Shown here piece by piece: positions 40,337 through 50,427 of a DNA stretch of 64,000 bases (the stretch's first letter is position 1; each line of letters starts with the position of its first letter). The notes below the pieces were generated by a model. The model searched no databases. It was given only the letters and a program-made list of their open reading frames with translations, and was not told where the DNA came from. Origin of the DNA: Bacillota bacterium (GTDB lineage: Bacteria; Bacillota; Clostridia; Oscillospirales; Ruminococcaceae); assembly GCA_023433405.1 (NCBI GenBank), contig JAEZCT010000015.1:1-64000 (forward strand), written 5' to 3'. A program made the translations under genes and the position numbers.

Positions 40337-42820
40337 ATGTTTATGTATAAATTTTCAGGCTTTACTGCAAAAGCGAACGAGGCGCTTAACCTTGCAATTA
40401 CCGCGGCGGAATCGCTCGGGCATACCTATATCGGCACCGAGCATGTATTGATGGGACTGTTGCGCGAGGGTAGCGGGGTAGCAACCATCGTGCTGACTCA
40501 AAACGGCGTAACGTATGAGGAGATTGAACGCAGGTTAATTGAAACCGTCGGCTCCGGCAGCAAAACACGTCTTACTCCCGCCGATTTTACCCCCCGCTGC
40601 AAGCGCATATTGGAGCTTGCGATTGCGGAGGCAAAGATGCTGGGGCATGGCTATGTTGGCACCGAGCACATTCTTATGGCAATGCTGCACGAAGAAGACA
40701 GCTATGCCGTCAAGTTTTTATCCGAGCTTGCCATCGACCCCAAAGACCTGTATGAGCAATGCGCCAAATCGCTGGGCGTAAATGATAGCGGGCAGGCTAT
40801 GTCCTCCGGTGGGTCGGCTAAAGAAGCGAAGCGGCCGGGCGGAAGTAAAACTCCCACGCTCGACCAGTTTTCTACCGACCTTACGATGCGCGCGCGGGAT
40901 AACGGGCTTGACCCCGTAATCGGACGCGCCACAGAGATTGAGCGGGTAATCCAGATTCTATCCCGGCGCACCAAAAACAACCCTTGCCTTATCGGAGAGC
41001 CGGGCGTGGGCAAAACCGCCATAGCCGAAGGCCTTGCGCAAAAGATCGTGACGGGCGAAATCCCAGAGACACTCAAAGGTAAGCGCGTGGTTTCAGTGGA
41101 TATCGGCGGCATGATTGCGGGAACCAAATATCGCGGTGACTTTGAGGAGCGCATTAAAAAGGCGCTGGATGAGGTTAAAACCTCCGGCAACGTTATTCTG
41201 TTCATCGATGAAATGCATACCATCGTGGGAGCGGGCGCCGCCGAGGGTGCGGTGGACGCGGCTAACATCCTAAAGCCGCTGCTGGCCAGAGGTGAGATTC
41301 AGGTGGTAGGTGCGACAACGCTTGACGAGTACCGCAAACACATAGAAACCGACGCGGCACTGGAGCGTCGCTTTCAGCCCGTTACCGTCAATGAACCCAG
41401 CGCGGAGGAGGCGGAGCAGATTTTGTTCGGGCTTCGTGACAAATACGAGGCGCATCACAAAGTTCGCATTACCGATGAGGCTGTAAAGGCGGCGGTTTCG
41501 CTCTCCTCACGTTATATTCAAGACCGTTTTCTGCCCGATAAGGCCATAGACCTCATAGACGAGGCGGCATCCCGCGTACGCTTAAAGCAATTTACACCGC
41601 CGCCTGACCTAAAGGAGCTGGAGGAAAAGCTCAAGACGCTCAATGAGGAAAAGGAAGCGGCCGTCAACGCGCAGGATTTTGAGCTTGCCGCTAAGCTGCG
41701 GGATGATGAAAAGGATTTAAGAACCCGCCTCGAACGTCAAAAGATTGAATGGCGCGAGGAAAGCGGCCGCCGCACCGGTGTTGTCAACGAACAGACGGTG
41801 GCCGAGATTGTATCCGGTTGGACGGGTATTAACGTACGCCGCCTGACAGAGGAGGAAAGCACGCGTCTGTTGAATATGGAGGGCATCCTCCACAAACGGG
41901 TCATCGGTCAGGATGAAGCTGTCAGCGCCGTTGCCCGCGCGATACGCAGGGGCAGGGTAGGGCTTAAAGACCCCAAACGCCCTATCGGCTCGTTTATCTT
42001 TCTTGGACCCACCGGAGTGGGCAAAACCGAGCTGTGCAAGGCACTTGCCGAAGCGCTGTTTGGTGACGACGACGCGATGATCCGCATGGATATGTCGGAG
42101 TATATGGAGAAGTTCACGGTTTCCCGCCTTGTGGGGTCGCCTCCCGGCTATGTGGGCTATGAGGAGGGCGGGCAGTTAACCGAAAAGATTCGCCGCAAGC
42201 CCTACTCGGTTGTGTTGTTTGATGAGATTGAAAAGGCGCATCCCGATGTGTTTAACATTCTGCTGCAAATCCTTGAGGACGGCATCCTCACCGACAGCAA
42301 GGGGCGCCGGGTGGATTTTAAAAACACTGTTGTCATCATGACATCCAACATTGGTGCGCGAATGATTACCGAAAAGAGCAAAAGTCTTGGTTTTTCTCTG
42401 GGCGACTCCCCAACCCAGGACGAAACCCGAATTCGGGAGTCGGTGCTTTCCGAGCTTAAAAAGGCCTTTCGACCTGAGTTTCTAAATCGTGTTGACGACA
42501 TCATAGTCTTCCACAAGCTTACAACAGACGAGATTAAGAGCATCGCCTCCAATATGCTGGGCACTCTTGCAAGGCGGGTGAAGAAGATGGGGATTGATAT
42601 CTCCTTTGACGACAGCGCCGTAGCAAAGATTGCCGCGGTAGGCTACGATGATATTTACGGTGCGCGCCCGCTCCGAAGGGCGATTTCCACACAGATTGAA
42701 GACCGGCTCTCGGAGCAGATGCTGGAGGGGAAGGTCAAAGAAGGCGACAGCATTGTATGCGCGGCAACCGAAGAAGGATTTGTGTTTGATAAGGTTGAGG
42801 CCAGCGCAGCACAGGTTTAA
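40337..42820 (+). CDS. clpC: ATP-dependent protease ATPase subunit ClpC
   Basis: An 827-residue AAA+ unfoldase. Two Clp N repeats (about 1-145), a first ATPase (Walker A GEPGVGKT near 221, Walker B LFIDEMHT), a middle domain with UVR motif (near 435-470), and a second ATPase (Walker A GPTGVGKT near 556, Walker B VLFDEIEKAH) are all present. It feeds arginine-phosphorylated or damaged proteins to ClpP. A second ATG two codons downstream is an alternative start. It is the last gene of the CtsR operon. Confidence 0.95.
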   Translation: MFMYKFSGFTAKANEALNLAITAAESLGHTYIGTEHVLMGLLREGSGVATIVLTQNGVTYEEIERRLIETVGSGSKTRLTPADFTPRCKRILELAIAEAKMLGHGYVGTEHILMAMLHEEDSYAVKFLSELAIDPKDLYEQCAKSLGVNDSGQAMSSGGSAKEAKRPGGSKTPTLDQFSTDLTMRARDNGLDPVIGRATEIERVIQILSRRTKNNPCLIGEPGVGKTAIAEGLAQKIVTGEIPETLKGKRVVSVDIGGMIAGTKYRGDFEERIKKALDEVKTSGNVILFIDEMHTIVGAGAAEGAVDAANILKPLLARGEIQVVGATTLDEYRKHIETDAALERRFQPVTVNEPSAEEAEQILFGLRDKYEAHHKVRITDEAVKAAVSLSSRYIQDRFLPDKAIDLIDEAASRVRLKQFTPPPDLKELEEKLKTLNEEKEAAVNAQDFELAAKLRDDEKDLRTRLERQKIEWREESGRRTGVVNEQTVAEIVSGWTGINVRRLTEEESTRLLNMEGILHKRVIGQDEAVSAVARAIRRGRVGLKDPKRPIGSFIFLGPTGVGKTELCKALAEALFGDDDAMIRMDMSEYMEKFTVSRLVGSPPGYVGYEEGGQLTEKIRRKPYSVVLFDEIEKAHPDVFNILLQILEDGILTDSKGRRVDFKNTVVIMTSNIGARMITEKSKSLGFSLGDSPTQDETRIRESVLSELKKAFRPEFLNRVDDIIVFHKLTTDEIKSIASNMLGTLARRVKKMGIDISFDDSAVAKIAAVGYDDIYGARPLRRAISTQIEDRLSEQMLEGKVKEGDSIVCAATEEGFVFDKVEASAAQV

Positions 42821-42843
42821 TTCAAGGCTACCGGACATACGGG

Positions 42844-42955
42844 TTAATACGAATCCCCTCACAAGTGTTGATTTGCAGGTACAAATCCACGCAAAACCCA
42901 CAAACCAAAGTTTTTCATTTGATTTTCATACACTTATAAATAGGCTATTAGTATA
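42844..42955. repeat. Palindromic interspersed repeat, copy E (~112 bp, inverted)
   Basis: Starts TAATACGAATCCCCTC and ends GGCTATTAGTATAA, 24 bp past the clpC stop. More diverged inside than copies B and C. Confidence 0.75.
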
Positions 42956-42960
42956 AAGCA

Positions 42961-43006
42961 AAAGCAACACCCCTTTCGCCAATTCGACGAAAGGGGTGTT
43001 GCTTTA
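42961..43006. terminator. Bidirectional terminator between clpC and murC
   Basis: AAAGCAACACCCCTTTCG pairs with CGAAAGGGGTGTTGCTTT around a short loop. Confidence 0.85.
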
Positions 43007-43109
43007 CTATCCTTCATATGATGCCTGTCGGATATTGCATTTTAATGGGGTTTGAATTTACAATTAGGATACAAACAAACCGCAATAAAAACATGAAAGA
43101 AGTGTACGA

Positions 43110-44507
43110 TTAATTTGACGGAACCGACAATGAGGTGCCAGCCATTATTTTTGCAGCTTTATAAATATCGCCGCAGCCCAGCGTAATTACAAGGTCTCCC
43201 TCCGCAGCGTGGGACAGTACATATTCACTGATATCCTTAAAGGTGTCAAGCACGGTGCAGGTTGTCAGCTTGGCGGCAAGGTCACTAGAATAGATATTAA
43301 AGGTATTTACCTCCCTGGAGCCCATGATGGGAGAAAGCACCACATTATCCGCAAGTGAAAGCGCCTTCGCGAAATCGTCTAACAGCATGGCGGTGCGTGA
43401 GAAGGTAAAGGGCTGAAAAACCGCCCAAACAGCATGGTAACCCATGGACTTTGCGGCAGCAAGCGTCGCCGCAAGCTCGGCGGGGTGATGGGCATAGTCA
43501 TCCGCGATTGTTACCCCATTCACATGACCCAGTATTTCAAACCGCCGTCCCGCGCCTTTAAAATGTTCCAGTCCATTGGCGACCTGCAAAGGGGAGGCAC
43601 CCGCGCTCAGCGCCGCGACTGCCGCAGCCATCGCGTTATAGATGTTGTGAATGCCAGGGACATGCAGGATAATTTGAGTGACAAGCGCTCCTTTATGCAA
43701 TAGGTCAAACGAGGTGTTGTACCGCTCCCGTCCGTCGCTGTGCTGGATGTTTGCGGCTGTGTAGTCATTGGCAGAATGGGTGCCAAAGGTAACAACCGTT
43801 TTGTCGATTCCGGCAAGGGCCTTTCGGGTATTTGGGTCATCCCCGTTTGCGATAACAAGCCTTGTCGCCTTATCCGCGAATCGCCGGAAGGATTTCATGG
43901 AGTTCTCTATTGTACCAAAATAATCCAAGTGATCGTTGTCTATGTTAAGAATGATTGCGGTGTCAGGGTATAACCGCAAAAACGTATCAACAAATTCACA
44001 GGCTTCGCATACCATCAGCTCACTGCTGCCCGCGCGACCGCTGCCGCCAATGAGGGGCAGCTTTCCGCCAATGACGGCAGAGGGGTCAAGCCCCGCCTCA
44101 AAAAGAATCTGAGTGAGCATGGACGAGGTGGTGGTTTTGCCGTGTGTTCCCGAAACGCACAAAGCATTGCTGTAGCGAGCGGTGACGATGCCCAAAAGCT
44201 CCGCCCGTTCCATTATGGGAACGCCGCTTGCCTTAGCGGCAATCAGCTCCGGGTTATCCGCCATAATCGCGGCGGAATATACGATAAGCTCCGCCCCATC
44301 AAGGTTTTCCGGGCGCTGGCCCAGGTAAACCGTGACACCCATTTTGCGCTCGGCGGCAAGGGTATCGGTTTCATTGTTATCCGAACCGCTTATCTGGTAG
44401 CCTTCCTTGTGCAGAATCTGCACAAGAGGGTACATGCCTGAGCCGCCCACACCAATAAAATGGATGCGCTTTTTATCGCGAAGGATATTTTCATTGTTTG
44501 CTGTCAC
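43110..44507 (-). CDS. murC: UDP-N-acetylmuramate--L-alanine ligase MurC
   Basis: A 465-residue Mur ligase that adds the first amino acid of the peptidoglycan stem. It has the N-terminal nucleotide-binding GVGGSGM near 18, the ATP loop VSGTHGKTTTSS near 115-126, and DDYAHHPAE near 340. The start is GTG at 44507, after AAGGGGA at 8-nt spacing. ATG codons further upstream lack a ribosome site. Confidence 0.95.
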   Translation of the reverse strand: MTANNENILRDKKRIHFIGVGGSGMYPLVQILHKEGYQISGSDNNETDTLAAERKMGVTVYLGQRPENLDGAELIVYSAAIMADNPELIAAKASGVPIMERAELLGIVTARYSNALCVSGTHGKTTTSSMLTQILFEAGLDPSAVIGGKLPLIGGSGRAGSSELMVCEACEFVDTFLRLYPDTAIILNIDNDHLDYFGTIENSMKSFRRFADKATRLVIANGDDPNTRKALAGIDKTVVTFGTHSANDYTAANIQHSDGRERYNTSFDLLHKGALVTQIILHVPGIHNIYNAMAAAVAALSAGASPLQVANGLEHFKGAGRRFEILGHVNGVTIADDYAHHPAELAATLAAAKSMGYHAVWAVFQPFTFSRTAMLLDDFAKALSLADNVVLSPIMGSREVNTFNIYSSDLAAKLTTCTVLDTFKDISEYVLSHAAEGDLVITLGCGDIYKAAKIMAGTSLSVPSN

Positions 44508-44818
44508 AAAATAATCCCCTTGCATAGTTTGATATTGTAACCATAACGTCAAAGGCAGCGCATTAACAACGGCAAAATGCAATACCTGAGAAGCATTCTT
44601 ACATCATCTATTATATTGCTTCTCCAAAACAAAATAAACACCTTTTTAAAAATATGAAAAAAACCTGCCATAACCTGTATAAGTTTTATCGGCATGACGG
44701 ATAATATAGGCAGAAACATAAGCATTACACGCCGCTTCATCCCCGGTGTGGGGCGCGCTCTAAAGCGGGGCTACGCTTTTCTTGCTTGACATTTTATTGC
44801 AGGAGGATTTACGCTGAT

Positions 44819-45115
44819 ATGAACATTACTGAAATTAAAGTCCGCAGAATCTATAATGAGGGCCGGTTGCGCGCGCTTGTCTCGGTTACCATCGATTCGG
44901 ACCTTGCGGTGCATGACATCAAGGTAATTGAGGGGCCGGAGCGTTTTTTTGTGGCGATGCCCAGCCGCAAGGAGGAAAACGGTGTTTTCCGCGATGTTGT
45001 ACACCCCATTACCGTGGAAGCCAGAAAGAAACTGGAGGATGAAATATTAAGAGAGTATCACCGCCATATCGAGCAGCTCGTACAAGGTGCGGAGGAACAG
45101 CAGGGCGCGGAGTGA
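44819..45115 (+). CDS. spoVG: Septation/sporulation protein SpoVG
   Basis: A 98-residue SpoVG with the start MNITEIKVRRI and the conserved FFVAMPSRK segment near 42-50. It is an RNA/DNA-binding regulator in Firmicutes. The ATG at 44819 follows AGGAGGA at a rather long spacing. The gap 44508-44818 shows no clear promoter. Confidence 0.9.
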   Translation: MNITEIKVRRIYNEGRLRALVSVTIDSDLAVHDIKVIEGPERFFVAMPSRKEENGVFRDVVHPITVEARKKLEDEILREYHRHIEQLVQGAEEQQGAE

Positions 45116-45303
45116 CGGGACGCAGGACCAAACACGCGTAATTGCATATTATTCGAAAACCTGTCGCTGTCTTACCTTGTTTACCTGCTTGCACACAGGC
45201 GACGCGCTGTGATAAAATAATAATTACACCTCTGTGCCGCCATGCGATTGATAGTCAAATCAGTCGTTACAAATTATGCAGGGTGTCGACAGGATATTGC
45301 GTT

Positions 45304-46491
45304 ATGACAACAATTGAGCTTCCGCATTATGTTTTGACCGTAATAAACGCCTTAAGGCGGGCCGGCTACCAAGGGTATGCGGTAGGCGGCTGCGTACGCG
45401 ACGTGCTGATGGGCAGAACGCCAAAGGATTACGACGTGACGACAGATGCCGTGCCGGATAAGGTGCAAGCCATCTTTGAAAACACCGCCCCCACGGGGGA
45501 GCGCTATGGCACTGTGACCGTATTTATCGGGCGCGCCGGTGTTGAGGTTACAACCTTTCGCACCGAAAGCGGTTATTCGGATAACCGACATCCTGGTTTG
45601 GTAAGCTATAACGCCAGTCTCTCGGATGATCTTGCCCGCCGCGATTTTACCATTAACGCTATGGCCTTCAGTCCGGAGCTTGGCCTGGTGGACCCGTATC
45701 ACGGTAAAGAGGATATTGAAGCACAGCTTGTGCGTGCAGTGGGCGAACCGGAGCAGCGTTTTGCGGAAGATGCTCTGCGTATATTGCGGGGGGCTCGTTT
45801 TTGCGCCACGTTGGGTTTTGAGGTGGAAAGCCGCACTCTATTAAGCATGATAAGCAGCTGTCCGCTGTTGCAAAACATCAGCGGCGAGCGGATTCGAGAC
45901 GAACTCAGCCGCATCGTCATGACCCAGAACCCCGAGGCGCTTAATATGATCCTAATGGCCAACGGGCTGGAGCATATTGCACTTGGAGCCGCAAAGGATA
46001 TTGTGCGGCTCACGAACCTGCCCATGATTTATCTTGACCGGATGACGGCGTTTTTACTGTTGTGTTCAAAGGATATCGCCAAATCCCTTGCTGGTCTGCG
46101 GCTTTCCAATCACGAGGTTAAAACCATCCGCTCCATAACGGATTTAATTGGGAAACAGATGATACCCGATAAAATTCATCTAAAAAAGCTCCTGCAAAAC
46201 CATGAGGTTGAGGAGCTGTTGAGTGCGGTGAGGGTCAAGGCCGCTTTGTATGACGAAGATACCGCGCTCGATTGCGTGGACACGATCCGGTTAATCGAGC
46301 AATCGGCAGAGCCGTACCGGATATCTCAGCTTGCGGTGGATGGCAACGATATTCTTTCCCTGCACATCGCGCCCGCTGAGGATACGGGCCGTATCCTATC
46401 CTTTCTGCTTGATTGTTGCATAGGCAGCCCTCAGCTCAACGAAAAGGCAGCTCTGCTTGCGCTGGCAAGCAGCTATCAAAGCGACCGGTAA
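45304..46491 (+). CDS. cca: CCA tRNA nucleotidyltransferase
   Basis: A 395-residue class II nucleotidyltransferase that repairs or adds the 3' CCA of tRNAs. Motifs are GGCVRDVLMGRTPKDYDVTT near 27-46 and RRDFTINAMAF near 109-119, followed by the neck ERIRDEL near 196. The start at 45304 follows CAGGAT. No start with a ribosome site lies upstream. Confidence 0.9.
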   Translation: MTTIELPHYVLTVINALRRAGYQGYAVGGCVRDVLMGRTPKDYDVTTDAVPDKVQAIFENTAPTGERYGTVTVFIGRAGVEVTTFRTESGYSDNRHPGLVSYNASLSDDLARRDFTINAMAFSPELGLVDPYHGKEDIEAQLVRAVGEPEQRFAEDALRILRGARFCATLGFEVESRTLLSMISSCPLLQNISGERIRDELSRIVMTQNPEALNMILMANGLEHIALGAAKDIVRLTNLPMIYLDRMTAFLLLCSKDIAKSLAGLRLSNHEVKTIRSITDLIGKQMIPDKIHLKKLLQNHEVEELLSAVRVKAALYDEDTALDCVDTIRLIEQSAEPYRISQLAVDGNDILSLHIAPAEDTGRILSFLLDCCIGSPQLNEKAALLALASSYQSDR

Positions 46492-46541
46492 ATATTCCGG
46501 CCGCTTTTATGTATTCCCCAATTGCCGTTGCTTAATGGCAA

Positions 46542-46570
46542 TTGACTTTTTCTTCGGCAACATATAATAT
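46542..46570 (+). promoter_or_regulatory. Promoter of the RpiR-type regulator gene (TTGACT-17-TAATAT)
   Basis: The -35 TTGACT is at 46542-46547 and the -10 TAATAT at 46565-46570, with a 17-nt spacer. A hairpin AATTGCC/GGCAATT (46520-46543) just upstream may terminate cca. Confidence 0.75.
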
Positions 46571-46717
46571 AGTTGTGTTGTTGTACCGTTTGCACAGCGC
46601 CGTTGTCCTGACACGGCTTCAGACGTTGGCGTAGCTAGGGGTATGGCAGCTTTTGGCGAGCTTATAAATAAAATTAACGAAAAATCGTCTTAGGACATAT
46701 AATAACGGAGAAAATCC

Positions 46718-47617
46718 ATGCAAACAAATCTGTTGCGGCTTATTGAGTCCAAGATGGAAGACTTCTCAAAGGGTCAGCGTGCCATCGCCGCCTTTATCAT
46801 TGCCCATTACGATAAAGCCGCGTTTATGACGGCTTCTCGTCTCGGTGTAACGGTAGGGGTCAGCGAATCGACGGTGGTTCGTTTCGCCTCCGAGCTTGGA
46901 TACGAGGGATACCCCGAGCTGCAAAACGCGTTGCAGGAGATGATTCGCAACAAGCTGACCGCGGTACAGCGGATGGAGGTCGCGAACGAGCAGATTGGCA
47001 TTGGCGACGCGGGAGATGTATTCGAAAAGGTGTTGGGGGCGGATATTGAGAAAATCCGCCGCACGCTGGAGCTTACCTCAAAAAAAGCCTTTACCGAAGC
47101 AGTCCAGGTGATTTCTGAGGCGAAAAATATATACATTATGGGCGGGAGAAGCGCTTCGCCCTTGGCGAGCTTTTTGGGCTTTTATTTTAACCTTGTTTTT
47201 TCAAGCGTTCGTGTTGTAGGGGCAAACAGCGCGAGTGAGGTATTCGAGCAGATGCTTAGGATTGGCGAGGGCGACGTTTTTATAGCAATCAGCTTCCCGC
47301 GCTACTCCAAACGGACGGTGCGCGCATGCGACTACGCGTCAAAATCCGGCGCGGCGGTTATTGCGATTACCGACAGCGCGCTGTCTCCGCTTACAAAAAG
47401 CGCAAACCATCTTTTGCTTGCACGCAGCGATATGGCAAGCTTTGTAGATTCTTTGGTAGCACCGTTAAGTCTTATTAATGCACTGATAATTGCCGTAAGC
47501 CTAAATAAGAGAGAAGAAATCAGCGACACCTTTTCAAAGCTTGAGAGTATTTGGGACGAGTACCACGTTTACGAAAAGAGCGATTCGCAGTCGTCGGACG
47601 ACACCTCTATGGATTAG
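46718..47617 (+). CDS. MurR/RpiR family transcriptional regulator
   Basis: A 299-residue regulator with an N-terminal RpiR helix-turn-helix (about 1-78, including VSESTVVRFASELGYEGYPEL) and a C-terminal SIS domain (about 120-260, MGGRSASPLASFLGFY). The SIS domain binds a phosphosugar. It starts after ACGGAG. The target is unknown. Confidence 0.85.
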   Translation: MQTNLLRLIESKMEDFSKGQRAIAAFIIAHYDKAAFMTASRLGVTVGVSESTVVRFASELGYEGYPELQNALQEMIRNKLTAVQRMEVANEQIGIGDAGDVFEKVLGADIEKIRRTLELTSKKAFTEAVQVISEAKNIYIMGGRSASPLASFLGFYFNLVFSSVRVVGANSASEVFEQMLRIGEGDVFIAISFPRYSKRTVRACDYASKSGAAVIAITDSALSPLTKSANHLLLARSDMASFVDSLVAPLSLINALIIAVSLNKREEISDTFSKLESIWDEYHVYEKSDSQSSDDTSMD

Positions 47618-47700
47618 GGGAGGTTAGCGATTAACCACGAATAAGCCCGACGCGGTTTTGGTTTGAATTGGGCGGGTGAAATTTGAAAGGCCGGTAAACT

Positions 47701-48936
47701 ATGCAACATATCCATGATGTCATCGTAATCGGTGCGGGAGCGGCCGGCTTGATGGCGGCTGGGACGGCGGCGGCATTAGGCAAGGATGTTCTGCTGCTGG
47801 AACGAAACGATCGACCCGCAAAAAAGGTTTTGATTACCGGCAAGGGAAGGTGCAATGTAACAAACAACTGCACGCAGGATCATTTTATCTCCCAGGTTAA
47901 GCATAACGGTAGGTTTTTGTACAGCGCAATTGCAACATTCTCACCGCAGAATGCCATGGCCTTTTTTGAAGAGCAGGGGGTACCACTAAAGACGGAACGC
48001 GGCAACCGTGTTTTCCCGGTATCGGATAAGGCCGCCGATATCGCCGGGGCGCTTACGCGTTACGCTGCGCAAAACGGTGCCGTCACGCGCAAGGGTCGTG
48101 CAAAATCTCTTGTCATCAATAATAATACTGTGACCGGTGTGAAAACCTATGAAGGGGAAACTCTGCTTGCTCGTTCGGTTGTAATTGCCACCGGCGGCCT
48201 TTCTTATCCCTTAACCGGGTCAACCGGGGACGGCTACCGACTTGCCGCTGCGGCCGGGCATACCATTTCACCCACCTCCGCTTCGCTGATTCCAATTGTC
48301 ACCAATGAGGCGTGGTGTGCTCATGCCATGGGGCTGTCGCTTAAAAATGTGACGCTTTCGGTGTTTGACGCACAAAAGAACAAGACGGTATTCTCAGAGC
48401 TTGGTGAAATGCTGTTTACGCACTTTGGGGTTTCAGGTCCTCTGGTGCTCAGCGCGTCATCGGTCATGGAGGAAGTAAGTCTTTCGGACTACACCCTGTC
48501 GATCGATCTCAAGCCCGCTCTGACCTTAGAACAGTTAGACGCGCGCATTTTACGCGATTTTTCGCAAAATAATAACCGCGATTTCGCAAATTCTCTGGGA
48601 GCGCTGTTGCCTAAAAAGCTGATTCCTGTTATAGTGTATTTAAGTGATATTCCGGAGAATACGAAGGTTCACCAAATTACGCGCGAAATGCGTCTTAAGC
48701 TAGCGCAGTTATTTAAAGGGTTGCGCATTACACCGAAGGCTTTTCGGCCGATAGAGGAGGCAATTATCACCTCCGGCGGAGTTGTCGTGTCTGAAATTGA
48801 GCCCAAAACCATGCGCTCCAAACAATGTTCCGGTCTGTTTTTTGCAGGTGAGGTTCTTGATGTGGATGCCTACACGGGTGGATACAACCTGCAAATTGCC
48901 TTTAGCACAGGGTTGCTGGCAGGGCAAAACGCATAA
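47701..48936 (+). CDS. BaiN/HI0933-family FAD-dependent oxidoreductase
   Basis: A 411-residue flavoprotein with FAD site VIGAGAAGLMAAGTAAALGK near 10-29, the family motif KKVLITGKGRCNVTNN near 41-56, ATGGLSYPLTGSTGDGY near 164-180 and a C-terminal GEVLDVDAYTGGYNLQIA. One relative acts in bile-acid reduction, but most have no assigned substrate. It leads into cmk, plsC and ispH-rpsA on the same strand. Confidence 0.85.
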   Translation: MQHIHDVIVIGAGAAGLMAAGTAAALGKDVLLLERNDRPAKKVLITGKGRCNVTNNCTQDHFISQVKHNGRFLYSAIATFSPQNAMAFFEEQGVPLKTERGNRVFPVSDKAADIAGALTRYAAQNGAVTRKGRAKSLVINNNTVTGVKTYEGETLLARSVVIATGGLSYPLTGSTGDGYRLAAAAGHTISPTSASLIPIVTNEAWCAHAMGLSLKNVTLSVFDAQKNKTVFSELGEMLFTHFGVSGPLVLSASSVMEEVSLSDYTLSIDLKPALTLEQLDARILRDFSQNNNRDFANSLGALLPKKLIPVIVYLSDIPENTKVHQITREMRLKLAQLFKGLRITPKAFRPIEEAIITSGGVVVSEIEPKTMRSKQCSGLFFAGEVLDVDAYTGGYNLQIAFSTGLLAGQNA

Positions 48937-48987
48937 ACGTCGGAAGCTTGTTTTGATGATACGGGAAAGGCAGCGGTACCTAAGCCT

Positions 48988-49686
48988 ATGAATACCAAAG
49001 CGGTAGCTATTGATGGGCCATCCGGCGCGGGAAAAAGCACGATTGCAAGAGCGGTGGCCAAAAAACTAGGATATTTCTATGTGGATACCGGCGCGTTATA
49101 TCGCGCGATCGGATATTATATTCTCTCAAAGGGAGCGGATACCAAGGACGCGCAGGCAGTGGAAGTCTTGTTAAGTGGCATGTTGGTGGAGATGCGTTTT
49201 GTAAACGGTGAACAGCATGTATTTATTAACGAGCAGGACGTCACCCATCGGCTTCGAGACAACGAGGTTGCCATGGCGGCGTCACATGTTTCCGCAATGA
49301 AGTCTGTGCGTGCGTTTTTATTTGACCTGCAAAAGAATATTGCCAGGGAAAATAATGTCGTAATGGATGGACGCGACATAGGGACTGTTGTTTTGCCCGA
49401 CGCACAGGTAAAGGTGTTTCTAACCGCCTCGGCGGAGGAGAGAGCGCAACGAAGATTTGAGGAGCTAATGCAAAAGGGGCAGAGGGTGAACTACAAGACG
49501 GTGCTTGAGGGCATTATGGAGCGTGATGATAACGATGTGCATCGTGCAATTTCACCGCTTGTTCAGGCGCCGGATGCCATTTTGGTTGACACCACAGGCA
49601 ACTCTCTTGATAAATCCGTTCAAACTCTTTATGACCTTATCAGCCGAAGACTGGACATAAACTCTTCGGCTGCCTCAGCGATATAA
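48988..49686 (+). CDS. cmk: (d)CMP kinase
   Basis: A 232-residue nucleoside monophosphate kinase with P-loop DGPSGAGKST near 8-17, VMDGRDIGTVVLPDA near 127 and the Lid region near 148. It phosphorylates CMP and dCMP. It precedes plsC and ispH-S1, the usual clostridial order. Confidence 0.95.
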   Translation: MNTKAVAIDGPSGAGKSTIARAVAKKLGYFYVDTGALYRAIGYYILSKGADTKDAQAVEVLLSGMLVEMRFVNGEQHVFINEQDVTHRLRDNEVAMAASHVSAMKSVRAFLFDLQKNIARENNVVMDGRDIGTVVLPDAQVKVFLTASAEERAQRRFEELMQKGQRVNYKTVLEGIMERDDNDVHRAISPLVQAPDAILVDTTGNSLDKSVQTLYDLISRRLDINSSAASAI

Positions 49687-49762
49687 TTATGTGTTTGCTT
49701 TGCAAACAAACTAATTGATTACGGCGCATTTAAGCAATTATCGGAAAGGTTTGGTTTTCATC

Positions 49763-50386
49763 ATGAGCTTATATCCCGTTGGAGTCGGGTTGATGACGGC
49801 AGTTACTTGGCTTTTATTTTCTGTGCGCTATGAGGGGGTAGAAAACCTCTCCCGCGACGATGGGTTTATCCTGGCTGCTAACCATATTTCCGCCTACGAC
49901 CCGGTTCTTTTATCACTGGGCGCTTATAAGGTAAAAAAAACAATTGTCTATATGGCGAAAGAAGAACTAATTAATATTCCGCTTATTGGGCTGCTATTAA
50001 AGGGTCTTGGCGCATTTCCGGTTAAGCGTGGAAAAGGTGACCGTCACGCGATGGAGACGGCGGTGGAGGTTGTGAAAAGCGGTAAAATACTCGGTATTTT
50101 CCCTGAGGGCACACGCTCAAAAACAGGAAGGCCGATGCAGGGGAAATCTGGGGTGGCGGTTATTGCGGCTAGAAGTGGCAGCACTGTTATACCGGCATCC
50201 ATTTATGTGGAGAAGGGTAAATTTCCGAGGCGCAAAAAGATTGTAGTGCGGTTTGGCAAAGGAGTTTCTGCGGAAGCACTTGGCATTCATTCGGAGTCCC
50301 TTACCCCTGAATTTCGCGCCGCGAGCGGAAAAATTATGGATAAGATTACAGAGATGTTTGATTATAAGCTCAAGCAGTTTTCGTAA
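49763..50386 (+). CDS. plsC: 1-acyl-sn-glycerol-3-phosphate acyltransferase
   Basis: A 207-residue acyltransferase with the HX4D motif NHISAYDP near 40 and FPEGTRSKTG near 113. It makes phosphatidic acid at the membrane. The start ATG 49763 follows AAAGG at long spacing. A TTG upstream is possible. It sits between cmk and ispH-rpsA. Confidence 0.9.
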   Translation: MSLYPVGVGLMTAVTWLLFSVRYEGVENLSRDDGFILAANHISAYDPVLLSLGAYKVKKTIVYMAKEELINIPLIGLLLKGLGAFPVKRGKGDRHAMETAVEVVKSGKILGIFPEGTRSKTGRPMQGKSGVAVIAARSGSTVIPASIYVEKGKFPRRKKIVVRFGKGVSAEALGIHSESLTPEFRAASGKIMDKITEMFDYKLKQFS

Positions 50387-50427
50387 ACTGGAATTAGGGC
50401 ACAGGGAATAAAGGCGGAAATCGACCT